Notes under the pieces: generated by a model
Databases searched by the model: none
Told to the model about the DNA's origin: nothing
The model's input: the letters and a program-made list of their open reading frames with translations, nothing else
Assembly (NCBI GenBank): GCA_045801465.1
Contig: JBJMSU010000033.1
Location: 1 to 24,479, forward strand
Direction of reading: 5' to 3'
Length of the DNA: 24,479 nt
From: DATFWC01 sp045801465
GTDB taxonomy: Bacteria > Pseudomonadota > Alphaproteobacteria > Rhizobiales > Xanthobacteraceae
Position numbers and translations under genes: made by a program
In this document: in pieces, positions 14,825 through 21,592 of the stretch
Layout: every line of letters begins with the position of its first letter
Numbering within the stretch: the stretch's first letter is position 1

Positions 14825-15715
14825 CTACGCCTTACCGATCAGCTTCACCATCGCCGGATAGTAATTCTTGCCATAGCCGGCGCGGCTCGTGGCTTCGAGC
14901 AGCGCGCAGGTGTGGCGCGCGGCTTCGGCGTTCACGCCGGTTTCCTCGGCCAGTTCCAGCGCGAGGCGGATGTCCTTGATGGCGTAGTCGGTGGGAAAGG
15001 CGTCTTGCGGAAAGTCGTCGGGCACCAGGTGCTTGAGGCCGGGTGTCCGCAGCGCCGCGCTGTCGGCAGAGCCTTTGGCCATCGTCTCGAACAGCAGGCC
15101 CGCGTCGAGGCCGGCGCGGCGGCCGATGGTGATCGCCTCGGCCAGCGCATTGACGGTCATGAACACCACCATGTTGTTCAGGATCTTGACGGTCTGGCCG
15201 GAGCCGACGTCGCCGCAATGGGTGGCGGTGCCCATGCACGCGAGATAGGGCGCGACCGCCGCGAAGACCTCGCGCGAGCCACCGACCATGATCGACAGCG
15301 TGCCGTCGCGCGCCCGCTGGCGCATGCCGGCAACCGGCGCGTCGATGAAGGCGATGGCATGCGGCTCAAGCCGCGCGGCGAGCTCCGCCATGAGCTTCAC
15401 CGGGCTCGTGCTCATGTCGACGATGGTGTGGGTGCGTCCCTTGGCGGCGACGAGACCGTCCTCGCCGCAGCAGACGTCCTCCACCTCCACGCCGCTCGGC
15501 AGCGCCAGGAACACCGCATCGGCCGCCCGCGCCACCTCCGCAATCGAGGCGCAAGCCTGCACGCCTTGTCGGGCAAGGTGCTGCACCGGCTCTCCCCGCT
15601 GGTCGAAACCGAAGACCGGCCGGCCCGACTTCGCCGCCAGGTTGGCGCACATGGACGCGCCCATCACCCCGAGCCCGATGAAGCCCAGCGTCTCGATCGA
15701 CTTTGACGGTGCCAT
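14825..15715 (-). CDS. NAD(P)-dependent beta-hydroxyacid dehydrogenase (3-hydroxyisobutyrate dehydrogenase-like)
   Basis: A 296-residue enzyme of the beta-hydroxyacid dehydrogenase family, which interconverts short 3-hydroxyacids and the matching semialdehydes. The N-terminal Rossmann motif is GFIGLGVMG (residues 11-19). STSP follows the dinucleotide domain, and the catalytic Lys177 lies in GSGQTVKILNN. The substrate loop reads DAPVAGMRQRARDGTL. Most relatives have an SGG there, so the binding pocket may be altered. ATG 15715 has GGAGGG about 10 bases upstream; the longer open frame before it belongs to no recognisable domain. It lies 23 bases after the alpha/beta hydrolase gene and is co-oriented with the operon. 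Confidence 0.92.
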   Translation of the reverse strand: MAPSKSIETLGFIGLGVMGASMCANLAAKSGRPVFGFDQRGEPVQHLARQGVQACASIAEVARAADAVFLALPSGVEVEDVCCGEDGLVAAKGRTHTIVDMSTSPVKLMAELAARLEPHAIAFIDAPVAGMRQRARDGTLSIMVGGSREVFAAVAPYLACMGTATHCGDVGSGQTVKILNNMVVFMTVNALAEAITIGRRAGLDAGLLFETMAKGSADSAALRTPGLKHLVPDDFPQDAFPTDYAIKDIRLALELAEETGVNAEAARHTCALLEATSRAGYGKNYYPAMVKLIGKA

Positions 15716-15738
15716 GGCGCCTACCCTCCGTCGCAAGA

Positions 15739-16596
15739 TCACGTTCCGCGAATGCGCGCGAGCACCGGCAGGAGGTACGAGATGAACCGATCGGGGTCCT
15801 CGCTCATGGGAAAATGGCCGAGCCCCTTCATGATGGTTGCCTCGGCGCCGGTGCGGCGCGCGACATCGAGCGTGCCTTCGGTCGTGCACGAATAATCGTA
15901 TTCGCCGGTCAGCAGAAACAGGGGACAGCGGTGCGTGTCGATTTCGTCGACACGGTCGCGGATGTCGCCGTCGACCTTGTAGAAATAGAGGTCGCCCTTG
16001 AACACGCCGGGCCCGCCCTGCATGTAGTGCCACAGCGTTTCCCAGCGCGCGGTGCTGGGCGCCGTCGGCGCGATCAGGCCGGAGACCACGCCGGCGCACA
16101 CCTCGCCGCCATGCACGTCCGGCCGGTGCAGCCAGCTCACGTCATAATAAGGTTCGACATGCGCCGCCGACTCCAGCCCGATCAGCGCGCGGAAGCGCTC
16201 GGGATGCTCGTGCGCCAGGTGGAGGACGATGCGGCCGCCGATCGAGCAGCCCATCACCACCGGCTTGTCGAGCCCGAGCGCGTCGGCGATCTCCACGATC
16301 ATGCGCACGTAGTCACGCGAGGTGAGGCGGTAATCGGCATCCTGCCAGCCCGGCGGCGGCGAGGATTTCCCGTGCCACGGCATGTCGAAGGCGATGACGC
16401 GGTAGTCGGCGATCACGCGCGGATCGTTGAGCACGCCGCGGTATTGGCGCGCATCCGAGCCGGCCGTATGCAGGCAAAGAAGCGGAATGCCGTGGCCGGC
16501 CTCCTCGACATAGAGGCGATGCGGCTGCCCGAGCAGCTCGAGATTCAGATAACGGCCAACGATCGGCTCGAAGCCCGGCGCAAAGCGGTCGCTCAT
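15739..16596 (-). CDS. Alpha/beta hydrolase
   Basis: A 285-residue alpha/beta-hydrolase-fold enzyme, probably cytoplasmic, with a full catalytic triad: Ser118 in MGCSIGG, Asp234 in GEYDY and His261 in GLGHFPMSEDP. The oxyanion region is LHTAGSDARQY near residues 42-52. Members cleave esters, lactones, thioesters or C-C bonds of ring-fission products, and the sequence alone does not choose between these. ATG 16596 overlaps the stop of the upstream SCP2-like gene by four bases (ATGA), so the two proteins are probably made together and may act on the same substrate. Confidence 0.92.
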   Translation of the reverse strand: MSDRFAPGFEPIVGRYLNLELLGQPHRLYVEEAGHGIPLLCLHTAGSDARQYRGVLNDPRVIADYRVIAFDMPWHGKSSPPPGWQDADYRLTSRDYVRMIVEIADALGLDKPVVMGCSIGGRIVLHLAHEHPERFRALIGLESAAHVEPYYDVSWLHRPDVHGGEVCAGVVSGLIAPTAPSTARWETLWHYMQGGPGVFKGDLYFYKVDGDIRDRVDEIDTHRCPLFLLTGEYDYSCTTEGTLDVARRTGAEATIMKGLGHFPMSEDPDRFISYLLPVLARIRGT

Positions 16597-16958
16597 CGCG
16601 TCGCCTCGCGACGCGGCGCGGCGAGCACGTCCTTGAAATAGAGAAGATTGGCCATCAAAGGATGCAGATCGCCTTCGATGCGCAACAAGCCTTGCTTGAA
16701 CAGCGCGAACAGATCGTTGAATCCGGGCGGCGGCAACCGCTGCCAGAAGGTTTCCCACGCCTGGCGCGGCGCGCGGAGCGCGAAACTGTAGTTCGGCGTC
16801 AGGAACGGGCCGGCCGTCACTGTAACGATGCGTCCATCGACGATGCGGATGAGATACCCGGCGTCGCCGAGATCGAGGAGAAAGGTGGTGTCGACGAACC
16901 GTCCGCGATGCACCAGCCTTTCATCGGCGTTCACCAGCTCGGCCAGTCGTTCGATCAT
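16593..16958 (-). CDS. Small SCP2-sterol-binding-like protein
   Basis: A 121-residue soluble protein without signal peptide. The pattern DTTFLLDLGDAGYLIRIVDGRI, then a segment ending in FALRAPRQAWETFWQ and a C-terminal half with FKQGLLRIEGDLHPLMANLLYF, resembles the SCP2/sterol-carrier lipid-binding fold. There a beta-sheet over helices forms a hydrophobic pocket. I base this on general pattern recognition and would accept an unassigned small protein as an alternative. The start is ATG 16958 with GGGGA upstream; GTG 16973, overlapping the synthetase stop as GTGA, is also possible. It is coupled to the alpha/beta hydrolase by ATGA overlap, which suggests a joint role such as binding a hydrophobic intermediate. 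Confidence 0.78.
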   Translation of the reverse strand: MIERLAELVNADERLVHRGRFVDTTFLLDLGDAGYLIRIVDGRIVTVTAGPFLTPNYSFALRAPRQAWETFWQRLPPPGFNDLFALFKQGLLRIEGDLHPLMANLLYFKDVLAAPRREATR

Positions 16959-16969
16959 GCTGTCCCCGT

Positions 16970-19117
16970 TCACGCCAGCTTCACCAGGGCATCAACGGCG
17001 ACGACACCCTCGCCCGCACGGCGCACGATCAGCGGGTTGATCTCGGCCTCCGCCACCATGGGATCGTGCACAAGCGCAAGCTGCGACAGCGCCACGATGG
17101 CACGGGCGAGCGCATCGAGATCGCCGGCCGGCTTGCCGCGGTATCCGGCCAATATCTTCAGCGCCTTGACCTCGGCGATCATCGCCTCTGCTTCGGCAAG
17201 ATCGACCGGCGCCAGGCGCAGGCTGCGGTCGCGATAGATTTCGGTCAAGACGCCGCCGGCCGCGACCATAACCAGGGGTCCCACGTCGCGGTCGACGCGG
17301 TAGCCGACCAGAACCTCGCCGAGCCCGGCGACCATCGGCTGCACCAGCACCCGCTCGACAGCCAAGTCCGGCCGCTGCGCGGCGACGCTGCCGCGGATGG
17401 TCTTGATGGCGGCGAGCAGGTCCGCGCCGGATCGCACGTCCAGCACCACGCCGCCGATATCGGTCTTGTGCGCGAGCGCGGATGACAGCACCTTCACGGC
17501 GAGCGGATATGCGAAGGGGAGCTCGGGCGTCCGCTCCACGCTCGACTCGATGGCAACGGCGGGCGCCCGCGCGATGCCGAGACGGTCGAGCAACGCGCCG
17601 GCTTCAAGCTCGTCGAGGAGACGCCCAGAGCCGCAGGACGGGGTGCGGTCACGCGCAACGATCGGCTTCGGTATGCGCCGCCGGGCCGCTGCGGCGATCG
17701 CGTCGGCACAGGCTTCGGGTGTGCGGAAGCCCGGGATGCCGGCGCTCCGGAGGAGCGCGAGCGCCTGCGGCGCCTCGGGGACGATGAAGGCGGCGAGCGG
17801 CTTGGCCGCACCGGCGCAATCGACGATCGGTTGCACGGCGAGCTGCGGGTGGAAGCGCGCGGACGATCCGACGACCGCCAGCACGAGGTCGAATTCCGGC
17901 GCGGTCAGCAGGATGTCGAGCGCCGCCTTCATGACGTCGTAGCGCGCGCCCGCGATGGTGAGATCGATCAGGCGCGCCGGCGTGACCTCGATCCCGACCT
18001 TGGCCAAACGCGCGAGCGTGGGGGCGCTCGGTCCCTCCACCGCGACGCCGCTCGCCGCGATGCGATCGATCGCCATGCTGGCACCGCCGCCCGTCGTCGT
18101 CACCACGCCGACGCGGATGTGCGAGCCGAGCGGGATGCGCGCGAGCAGCGGCAGTCCCTCGACCAGCCCGTCGAACGTGTCGGCCCTGGCGATCCCGCAG
18201 TCGGCGAGGAACGCATCCGCCATATCGTCTTCGCCGGCGAGCGCACCGGTGTGCGACACGGCGAGCTCGCGCGCTTCCGCCGAGCGGCCGAGCTTGTAGG
18301 CGAGGATCGGCTTGCCGGCCGCCGCCGCGGCCAGCGCAAAAGCGCGGAGCGCGTCGGCCTTGCGCATGGTCTCGAGGAACAGGAGGTAGGCGTCGACATC
18401 GGGATCGTTGAGCGTGCTGGCGCAAATCTCACCTATGGACAAATCGACCTCGCTGCCGACCGAGACGAGGCCGGCAAAGCCGATGCCGCAGGCCGCGCCG
18501 CGCGAGAGAAACGCGCCGATCAGACTGCCGCTGTGCGAGGCGGCGAAGATGCGCCCGACCCGAAGATCGGGTTCGGCAAAAGCCGCATTGGCGGTCAGCA
18601 GCACCTTGTCGCGCAGATTGACCACACCGAGACTCGACGGTCCGACCAGACGGATGCCGGTCTCGGCACAGACGCCGCGGAGGCGGGCTATTCGCGCCGC
18701 GCCGTCACGGTCGCTTTCGGTGAAGCCATCGGCCAGGATGGTCGCGACCGGCACGCCCAGGCGCCCGCATTCCTCCACGGCCGCCACGGCACCGTCGGTG
18801 GGGGTGACGATATAGGCGTGGTCGGGCCGTTCCGGCAGCGCGCCGAGCGAGCGCCATGCCGGCTCCCCCAGCACCGTGTCGCGCCGCGCATTGACCGGAT
18901 AGATGCGACCGGCATAGCCGGCCTGGCGCAAGTACTTGAGCGGGCGTCCGGCGGTCTTTCCGGCGTCGTCCGACTGTCCGACGATGGCGACCGAACGCGG
19001 CGAGAGCAGCGCTTGCCGCAGAAGGGCATTGCTCGCTGGCGCAGGCGCGGCGCCCTTCTCCCTCTCCCCTTTGGGGAGAGGGCCGGGGTGAGGGGGATAG
19101 GACCTATCGAGAGTCAT
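16970..19117 (-). CDS. Acyl-CoA synthetase, ADP-forming (acetate--CoA ligase family)
   Basis: A 715-residue fused enzyme: CoA-binding domain (about 35-130), succinyl-CoA-ligase-like flavodoxin domains with the phospho-His candidate His289 in SHTGALAG, and a C-terminal ATP-grasp domain (about 500-715, including YPLAVKVLSSALAHKTDIGG). It would interconvert an acid, CoA and ATP with acyl-CoA, ADP and phosphate. The core is intact. The first 27 or so residues are encoded by a REP-like repeat (PPHPGPLPKGERE is a typical repeat translation). There is no ATG, GTG or TTG in frame between the repeat and the CoA-binding domain, so ATG 19117, with AGGGGG upstream, seems to be the working start. The stop is 12 bases before the next gene. 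Confidence 0.9.
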   Translation of the reverse strand: MTLDRSYPPHPGPLPKGEREKGAAPAPASNALLRQALLSPRSVAIVGQSDDAGKTAGRPLKYLRQAGYAGRIYPVNARRDTVLGEPAWRSLGALPERPDHAYIVTPTDGAVAAVEECGRLGVPVATILADGFTESDRDGAARIARLRGVCAETGIRLVGPSSLGVVNLRDKVLLTANAAFAEPDLRVGRIFAASHSGSLIGAFLSRGAACGIGFAGLVSVGSEVDLSIGEICASTLNDPDVDAYLLFLETMRKADALRAFALAAAAAGKPILAYKLGRSAEARELAVSHTGALAGEDDMADAFLADCGIARADTFDGLVEGLPLLARIPLGSHIRVGVVTTTGGGASMAIDRIAASGVAVEGPSAPTLARLAKVGIEVTPARLIDLTIAGARYDVMKAALDILLTAPEFDLVLAVVGSSARFHPQLAVQPIVDCAGAAKPLAAFIVPEAPQALALLRSAGIPGFRTPEACADAIAAAARRRIPKPIVARDRTPSCGSGRLLDELEAGALLDRLGIARAPAVAIESSVERTPELPFAYPLAVKVLSSALAHKTDIGGVVLDVRSGADLLAAIKTIRGSVAAQRPDLAVERVLVQPMVAGLGEVLVGYRVDRDVGPLVMVAAGGVLTEIYRDRSLRLAPVDLAEAEAMIAEVKALKILAGYRGKPAGDLDALARAIVALSQLALVHDPMVAEAEINPLIVRRAGEGVVAVDALVKLA

Positions 19118-19157
19118 GCGCCCCCTGACCCCAACCCTCTCCCCGACGGGGAGAGGG
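19060..19157. repeat. Pair of inverted REP-like palindromes (BIME-like element)
   Basis: Two identical-stem hairpins are present. Each has arms CCCTCTCCCC and GGGGAGAGGG around a 3-base loop, at 19060-19082 (TTT loop) and 19135-19157 (GAC loop). The flanks of the two face each other: 19073-19096 and 19121-19144 are reverse complements at 21 of 24 positions. The spacer 19097-19120 carries the ATG used by the synthetase gene. The overall form is a bacterial interspersed mosaic element. Confidence 0.85.
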
Positions 19158-19271
19158 AGCACGCATCAGCCAGCTCTGCGTCCAAGCGCCAGTCATCTCC
19201 AGGCGGTCGAGGGCGAAGCGCCGCACCGATTCGGCAAACAGCCGTTGCTCGTCCGTGAAGGCGAAATTCAT
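19104..19271 (-). pseudogene. Remnant of an acyl-CoA dehydrogenase gene (N-terminal fragment)
   Basis: From ATG 19271 the frame starts with MNFAFTDEQRLFAESVRRF, a near-perfect acyl-CoA dehydrogenase N-terminus (compare the usual M-D/N-F-x-F-T/S-E/D-E-Q-x-L-hydrophobic-x-x-S-V-R-R-F). Similarity fades by about residue 25. The frame then runs into repeat sequence and stops at TAG (19104-19106) after 55 codons; the family normally has about 380. The ATG overlaps the stop of the upstream ThDP subunit as ATGA, the same kind of coupling seen elsewhere in this operon, which supports a once-functional gene. The lost part ends exactly at a REP-like pair, consistent with deletion there. A chance match in a short frame is the alternative. 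Confidence 0.7.
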
Positions 19272-19942
19272 GGCGCGGCTCTCGCGCTGCGATCGCCGAA
19301 CAGGTGCGCGCGGAAACGATCGCGCAGGAATGACGCATCGAAGTTGCGGCGGAACGCCGGAGGCTCATTCGGCTTGACGCGCACCGACACGAAGGAAGTC
19401 CCGTTCCCCTCGCGCAGAAGCAGCGCGCCGGTGGCGAGATCATCCGCGACCGCGACGGTCGCGGTGCGCTTGATTCCGGCGCCCGCCGCGATCTTCTCCA
19501 GATCCACGCCCAGGCTGGTGTGGCTCCGCTGCCAGCCGGTCTCGCCATAATGGCCGTTGTCGACGCACAGGATGGAAAGGTTGGGCGGGTTCATCACGGC
19601 GATCGTGGCGAGCGCGCCGAGATTCATCAGCAGCTCGCCGTCCCCGGTGACCACGAGCACGCGCCGATCCGGCCGCGCCAAGGCGAGGCCGAGCCCCATC
19701 ATGCAGGCCGCCCCCATGGCCCCGCCGAGCGAGTAGACATGCGCAGCGTCGCCGGTCACGGCGCCGACGTCGCACGCCGTGCCGCCCAGGCCGGCGATGA
19801 TGAGGAAATCTTCATGCGGTCCGATCAACAGTGGCACCGCTTCGCTGCGCTCGAGCACGAACGCGGGCGCAACGGCGGCGGCCAAACCGGTGGCGACGGA
19901 ACCTGGCATTCTAGTGCCCCGCTTCCGAAGTTCGTGATACAT
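19268..19942 (-). CDS. ThDP-binding (PP) subunit of a split decarboxylase-like enzyme, ComE-like
   Basis: A 224-residue C-terminal-type subunit of thiamine-diphosphate enzymes, similar in layout to sulfopyruvate or phosphonopyruvate decarboxylase beta parts. The Mg/ThDP motif starts at VVTGDGELLMNLGAL and ends at CVDNGHYGETG, i.e. GDG followed about 25 residues later by DN. The region around SLGGAMGAACMMGLGLALA packs on the cofactor. The conserved fold begins around LIIAGLGGTACDVGA. The start is uncertain: ATG 19942 has AGAGGG at ideal spacing but both lie in the loop of a repeat hairpin, adding repeat-coded residues; ATG 19909 lies just outside the repeat with only GGGG upstream; GTG 19960 is least likely. 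It should pair with the PYR subunit encoded 140 bases upstream. Confidence 0.88.
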   Translation of the reverse strand: MYHELRKRGTRMPGSVATGLAAAVAPAFVLERSEAVPLLIGPHEDFLIIAGLGGTACDVGAVTGDAAHVYSLGGAMGAACMMGLGLALARPDRRVLVVTGDGELLMNLGALATIAVMNPPNLSILCVDNGHYGETGWQRSHTSLGVDLEKIAAGAGIKRTATVAVADDLATGALLLREGNGTSFVSVRVKPNEPPAFRRNFDASFLRDRFRAHLFGDRSARAAP

Positions 19943-19986
19943 GGCAGCACCCTCTGACACGAACTTCGGAAGCCAAGGGGCCCTAG
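19911..19986. repeat. Long inverted repeat at the start of the ThDP PP gene
   Basis: A perfect 16-bp inverted repeat (GCTTCCGAAGTTCGTG at 19921-19936 and its complement at 19958-19973) extends outward through a 3-base bulge to CTAG ends at 19911 and 19986 with one further mismatch. The 21-base loop (19937-19957) contains, on the minus strand, AGAGGG then ATG. It looks like one member of a Rhizobiales repeat family and shares CTAGTGCC and GAAGTTC with the neighbouring element. Confidence 0.8.
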
Positions 19987-20000
19987 CAAGTCTATGTTTT

Positions 20001-20074
20001 TAGTGCCGCTTTTCGATTTGAAGTTCCTACACGAGTTTGCGGCAGGCGCTGCAGGAACTTCAAATCGGCGGCAC
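20001..20074. repeat. Second, related inverted repeat between the ThDP subunit genes
   Basis: Perfect 14-bp arms CGATTTGAAGTTCC (20014-20027) and GGAACTTCAAATCG (20054-20067) are extended by GTGCCGC (20003-20009) pairing with GCGGCAC (20068-20074) across a 4-base TTTT bulge. The loop is 26 bases. It ends 7 bases before the PYR gene stop at 20082 and is 14 bases from the other hairpin, so the two form a tandem structure in the operon mRNA. Confidence 0.8.
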
Positions 20075-20081
20075 GAGAACC

Positions 20082-20615
20082 TCAAAACGGCTTGGCGCCG
20101 ATCAGCCTCTGGGTCAGCAGCACCGCGACCGCCTGGCCGCCCTTGAACGCCATCGTCAGCGCCGCACCCGTCGTCGGATTCACGTCTTCCGGCCGCTCGA
20201 TACGCAGGCAGATCACCCCCATGGCTTCCAGCACCGGCTGCGTCGCCTGGCCCATGGGATATTGCCACGGATTGCCCTCGCCGAAATCGCCGCGCATGCT
20301 CACCAGCGTCAGGAACGGAAAGCGGCCGCCCTTGATCAGCGACAGCATATTGATGCAGTTGCCGACACCGCTCGACTGCATCAGCAGCACCGCCCGCGCC
20401 CCGCCGAGATCGGCACCGGCAACGAGTGCGACGCCCTCCTCTTCGGTCGTGAGCGGCACCGACAGGACGTCCGGATCGTTCAACGAGCGATCGATCAGGA
20501 TCTGGTGGCCGGCATCCGGCACATAGGCGAACTGCGTCACCGCATGGCGGCGCAGCAGATCGTAGAGCTCGTTCTGCCAGGCGCCGGCCGCCATGGATTG
20601 ACTCGCCTCGTTCAT
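20082..20615 (-). CDS. ThDP-binding (PYR) subunit of a split decarboxylase-like enzyme, ComD-like
   Basis: A 177-residue N-terminal-type (pyrimidine-binding) domain of thiamine-diphosphate enzymes as a free-standing protein, like the alpha part of sulfopyruvate decarboxylase. The key glutamate lies in TTEEEGVALVAGADLGG (residues 56-72), where it should activate the ThDP aminopyrimidine ring. LLMQSSGVGNCINMLSLI and the later GEGNPWQYPMGQATQPVLEAMG fit the ComD pattern. ATG 20615 lies 2 bases after the stop of the preceding Bug gene and has GGAG about 8 bases upstream. It should form one active site with the PP subunit encoded next. The likely reaction is decarboxylation of a 2-oxoacid, but the substrate is unknown. 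Confidence 0.9.
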   Translation of the reverse strand: MNEASQSMAAGAWQNELYDLLRRHAVTQFAYVPDAGHQILIDRSLNDPDVLSVPLTTEEEGVALVAGADLGGARAVLLMQSSGVGNCINMLSLIKGGRFPFLTLVSMRGDFGEGNPWQYPMGQATQPVLEAMGVICLRIERPEDVNPTTGAALTMAFKGGQAVAVLLTQRLIGAKPF

Positions 20616-20617
20616 GC

Positions 20618-21592
20618 CTACTCCGCCTTGGCGCCCGACTGACGCACGATCGCCGACCATTTGGTCTCCTCGCGGTCAATGTCGGCGGCATATTCCTCCG
20701 GCGTGCTCGCCAGCGGCTCGGTGCCTTCCGTCGCCATGCGCTGCTGCGTCTCAGGCGCCGCCACCGCCATGCGCAAGGCCGCGTTGAGCTTGTCGACGAT
20801 CGGCCGCGGCGTGCCGGCCGGCGCCGCAATCCCGTAGTGCAGCACCGCCTCGTACTCCGGCAGCCCCGCCTCGGCGACCGTCGGCACATCGGGAAAAACC
20901 GGCGAACGTTTCGACCCGGTCACCCCGAGCGCGCGCACCTTGCCGTCCTTGACGATGCCGACCGCCGAGGGGAGCGAGCTGAAATAAACGGCGACGTGGC
21001 CGCCGAGGAGATCGGTCAGCGCCGGACCGGTTCCCCGATACGGAACATGGGTGAGCTTCACGTCCGCCATGTGCTCGAACAAGACGGTGCCGAGATGGAT
21101 CCCGCTGCCGACGCCGGCCGAGGCGTAGTTGAGCTTGCCCGGTTCTTGTTTGGCGAGATCGATCAGCTCGCGGATCGAGCGGGCCGGAATCGACGGGTGG
21201 ACCAGGATGATGAGGGCGCTGGTGCCAATCAGGCCGACGGGCGCGAAGTCCTTGCGTGGATCGTAGCCGACATTGCCGTACAGCGTCGGATTGACGGCCA
21301 GCGTACCGGTCCCGCCGATCACCAGCGTGTAGCCGTCGGGCGCGCTCTTCGCCACCTGGCGGGTTGCGATGGTGCCACCGGCGCCGGCGCGATTCTCCAC
21401 GACGATCTGCTGCCCGAGCACGCGGCTCATGGTGTCCGCAACGGTTCGCGCCATGACGTCATTGCCGCCGCCGGCCGCGTAAGGCACCACCAGCGTGATG
21501 GGACGCGTGGGGTAATCCTGCGCGACGGCCGGGCCGGCCAGGGTCGCTGAGACGACCGCCGCCAACGCGAGAGCATGCGTTCGAAGATTCAT
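20618..21592 (-). CDS. Bug/TctC-family periplasmic solute-binding protein, copy 2
   Basis: A 324-residue extracytoplasmic binding protein of the Bug (tripartite tricarboxylate transporter) family, which captures carboxylates such as citrate analogues or aromatic acids. The signal peptide ends near AGPAVAQ. The family hallmark DYPTRPITLVVPYAAGG follows directly, then VENRAGAGGTIATRQVAKSAPDGYTL, and YASAGVGSGIHLG with HVPYRGTGPALTDLLGGHV in the ligand region. ATG 21592 overlaps the TAA of the upstream paralogue (TAATG), so the pair is translationally coupled. It ends in EREETKW-like sequence and QSGAKAE, very similar to its neighbour, which points to a tandem duplication. No TctA/TctB membrane partner is in the window. 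Confidence 0.93.
   Translation of the reverse strand: MNLRTHALALAAVVSATLAGPAVAQDYPTRPITLVVPYAAGGGNDVMARTVADTMSRVLGQQIVVENRAGAGGTIATRQVAKSAPDGYTLVIGGTGTLAVNPTLYGNVGYDPRKDFAPVGLIGTSALIILVHPSIPARSIRELIDLAKQEPGKLNYASAGVGSGIHLGTVLFEHMADVKLTHVPYRGTGPALTDLLGGHVAVYFSSLPSAVGIVKDGKVRALGVTGSKRSPVFPDVPTVAEAGLPEYEAVLHYGIAAPAGTPRPIVDKLNAALRMAVAAPETQQRMATEGTEPLASTPEEYAADIDREETKWSAIVRQSGAKAE

Noticed and set aside
15716..16099. N-terminal extension of the beta-hydroxyacid dehydrogenase frame
   Set aside because: It overlaps the alpha/beta hydrolase gene in another frame, has no domain, and ATG 15715 has a good ribosome-binding site right before the Rossmann motif.
19050..19160. CRISPR array or tandem repeat
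   Set aside because: There are only two hairpin units, in inverted rather than direct orientation, with no regular spacers.
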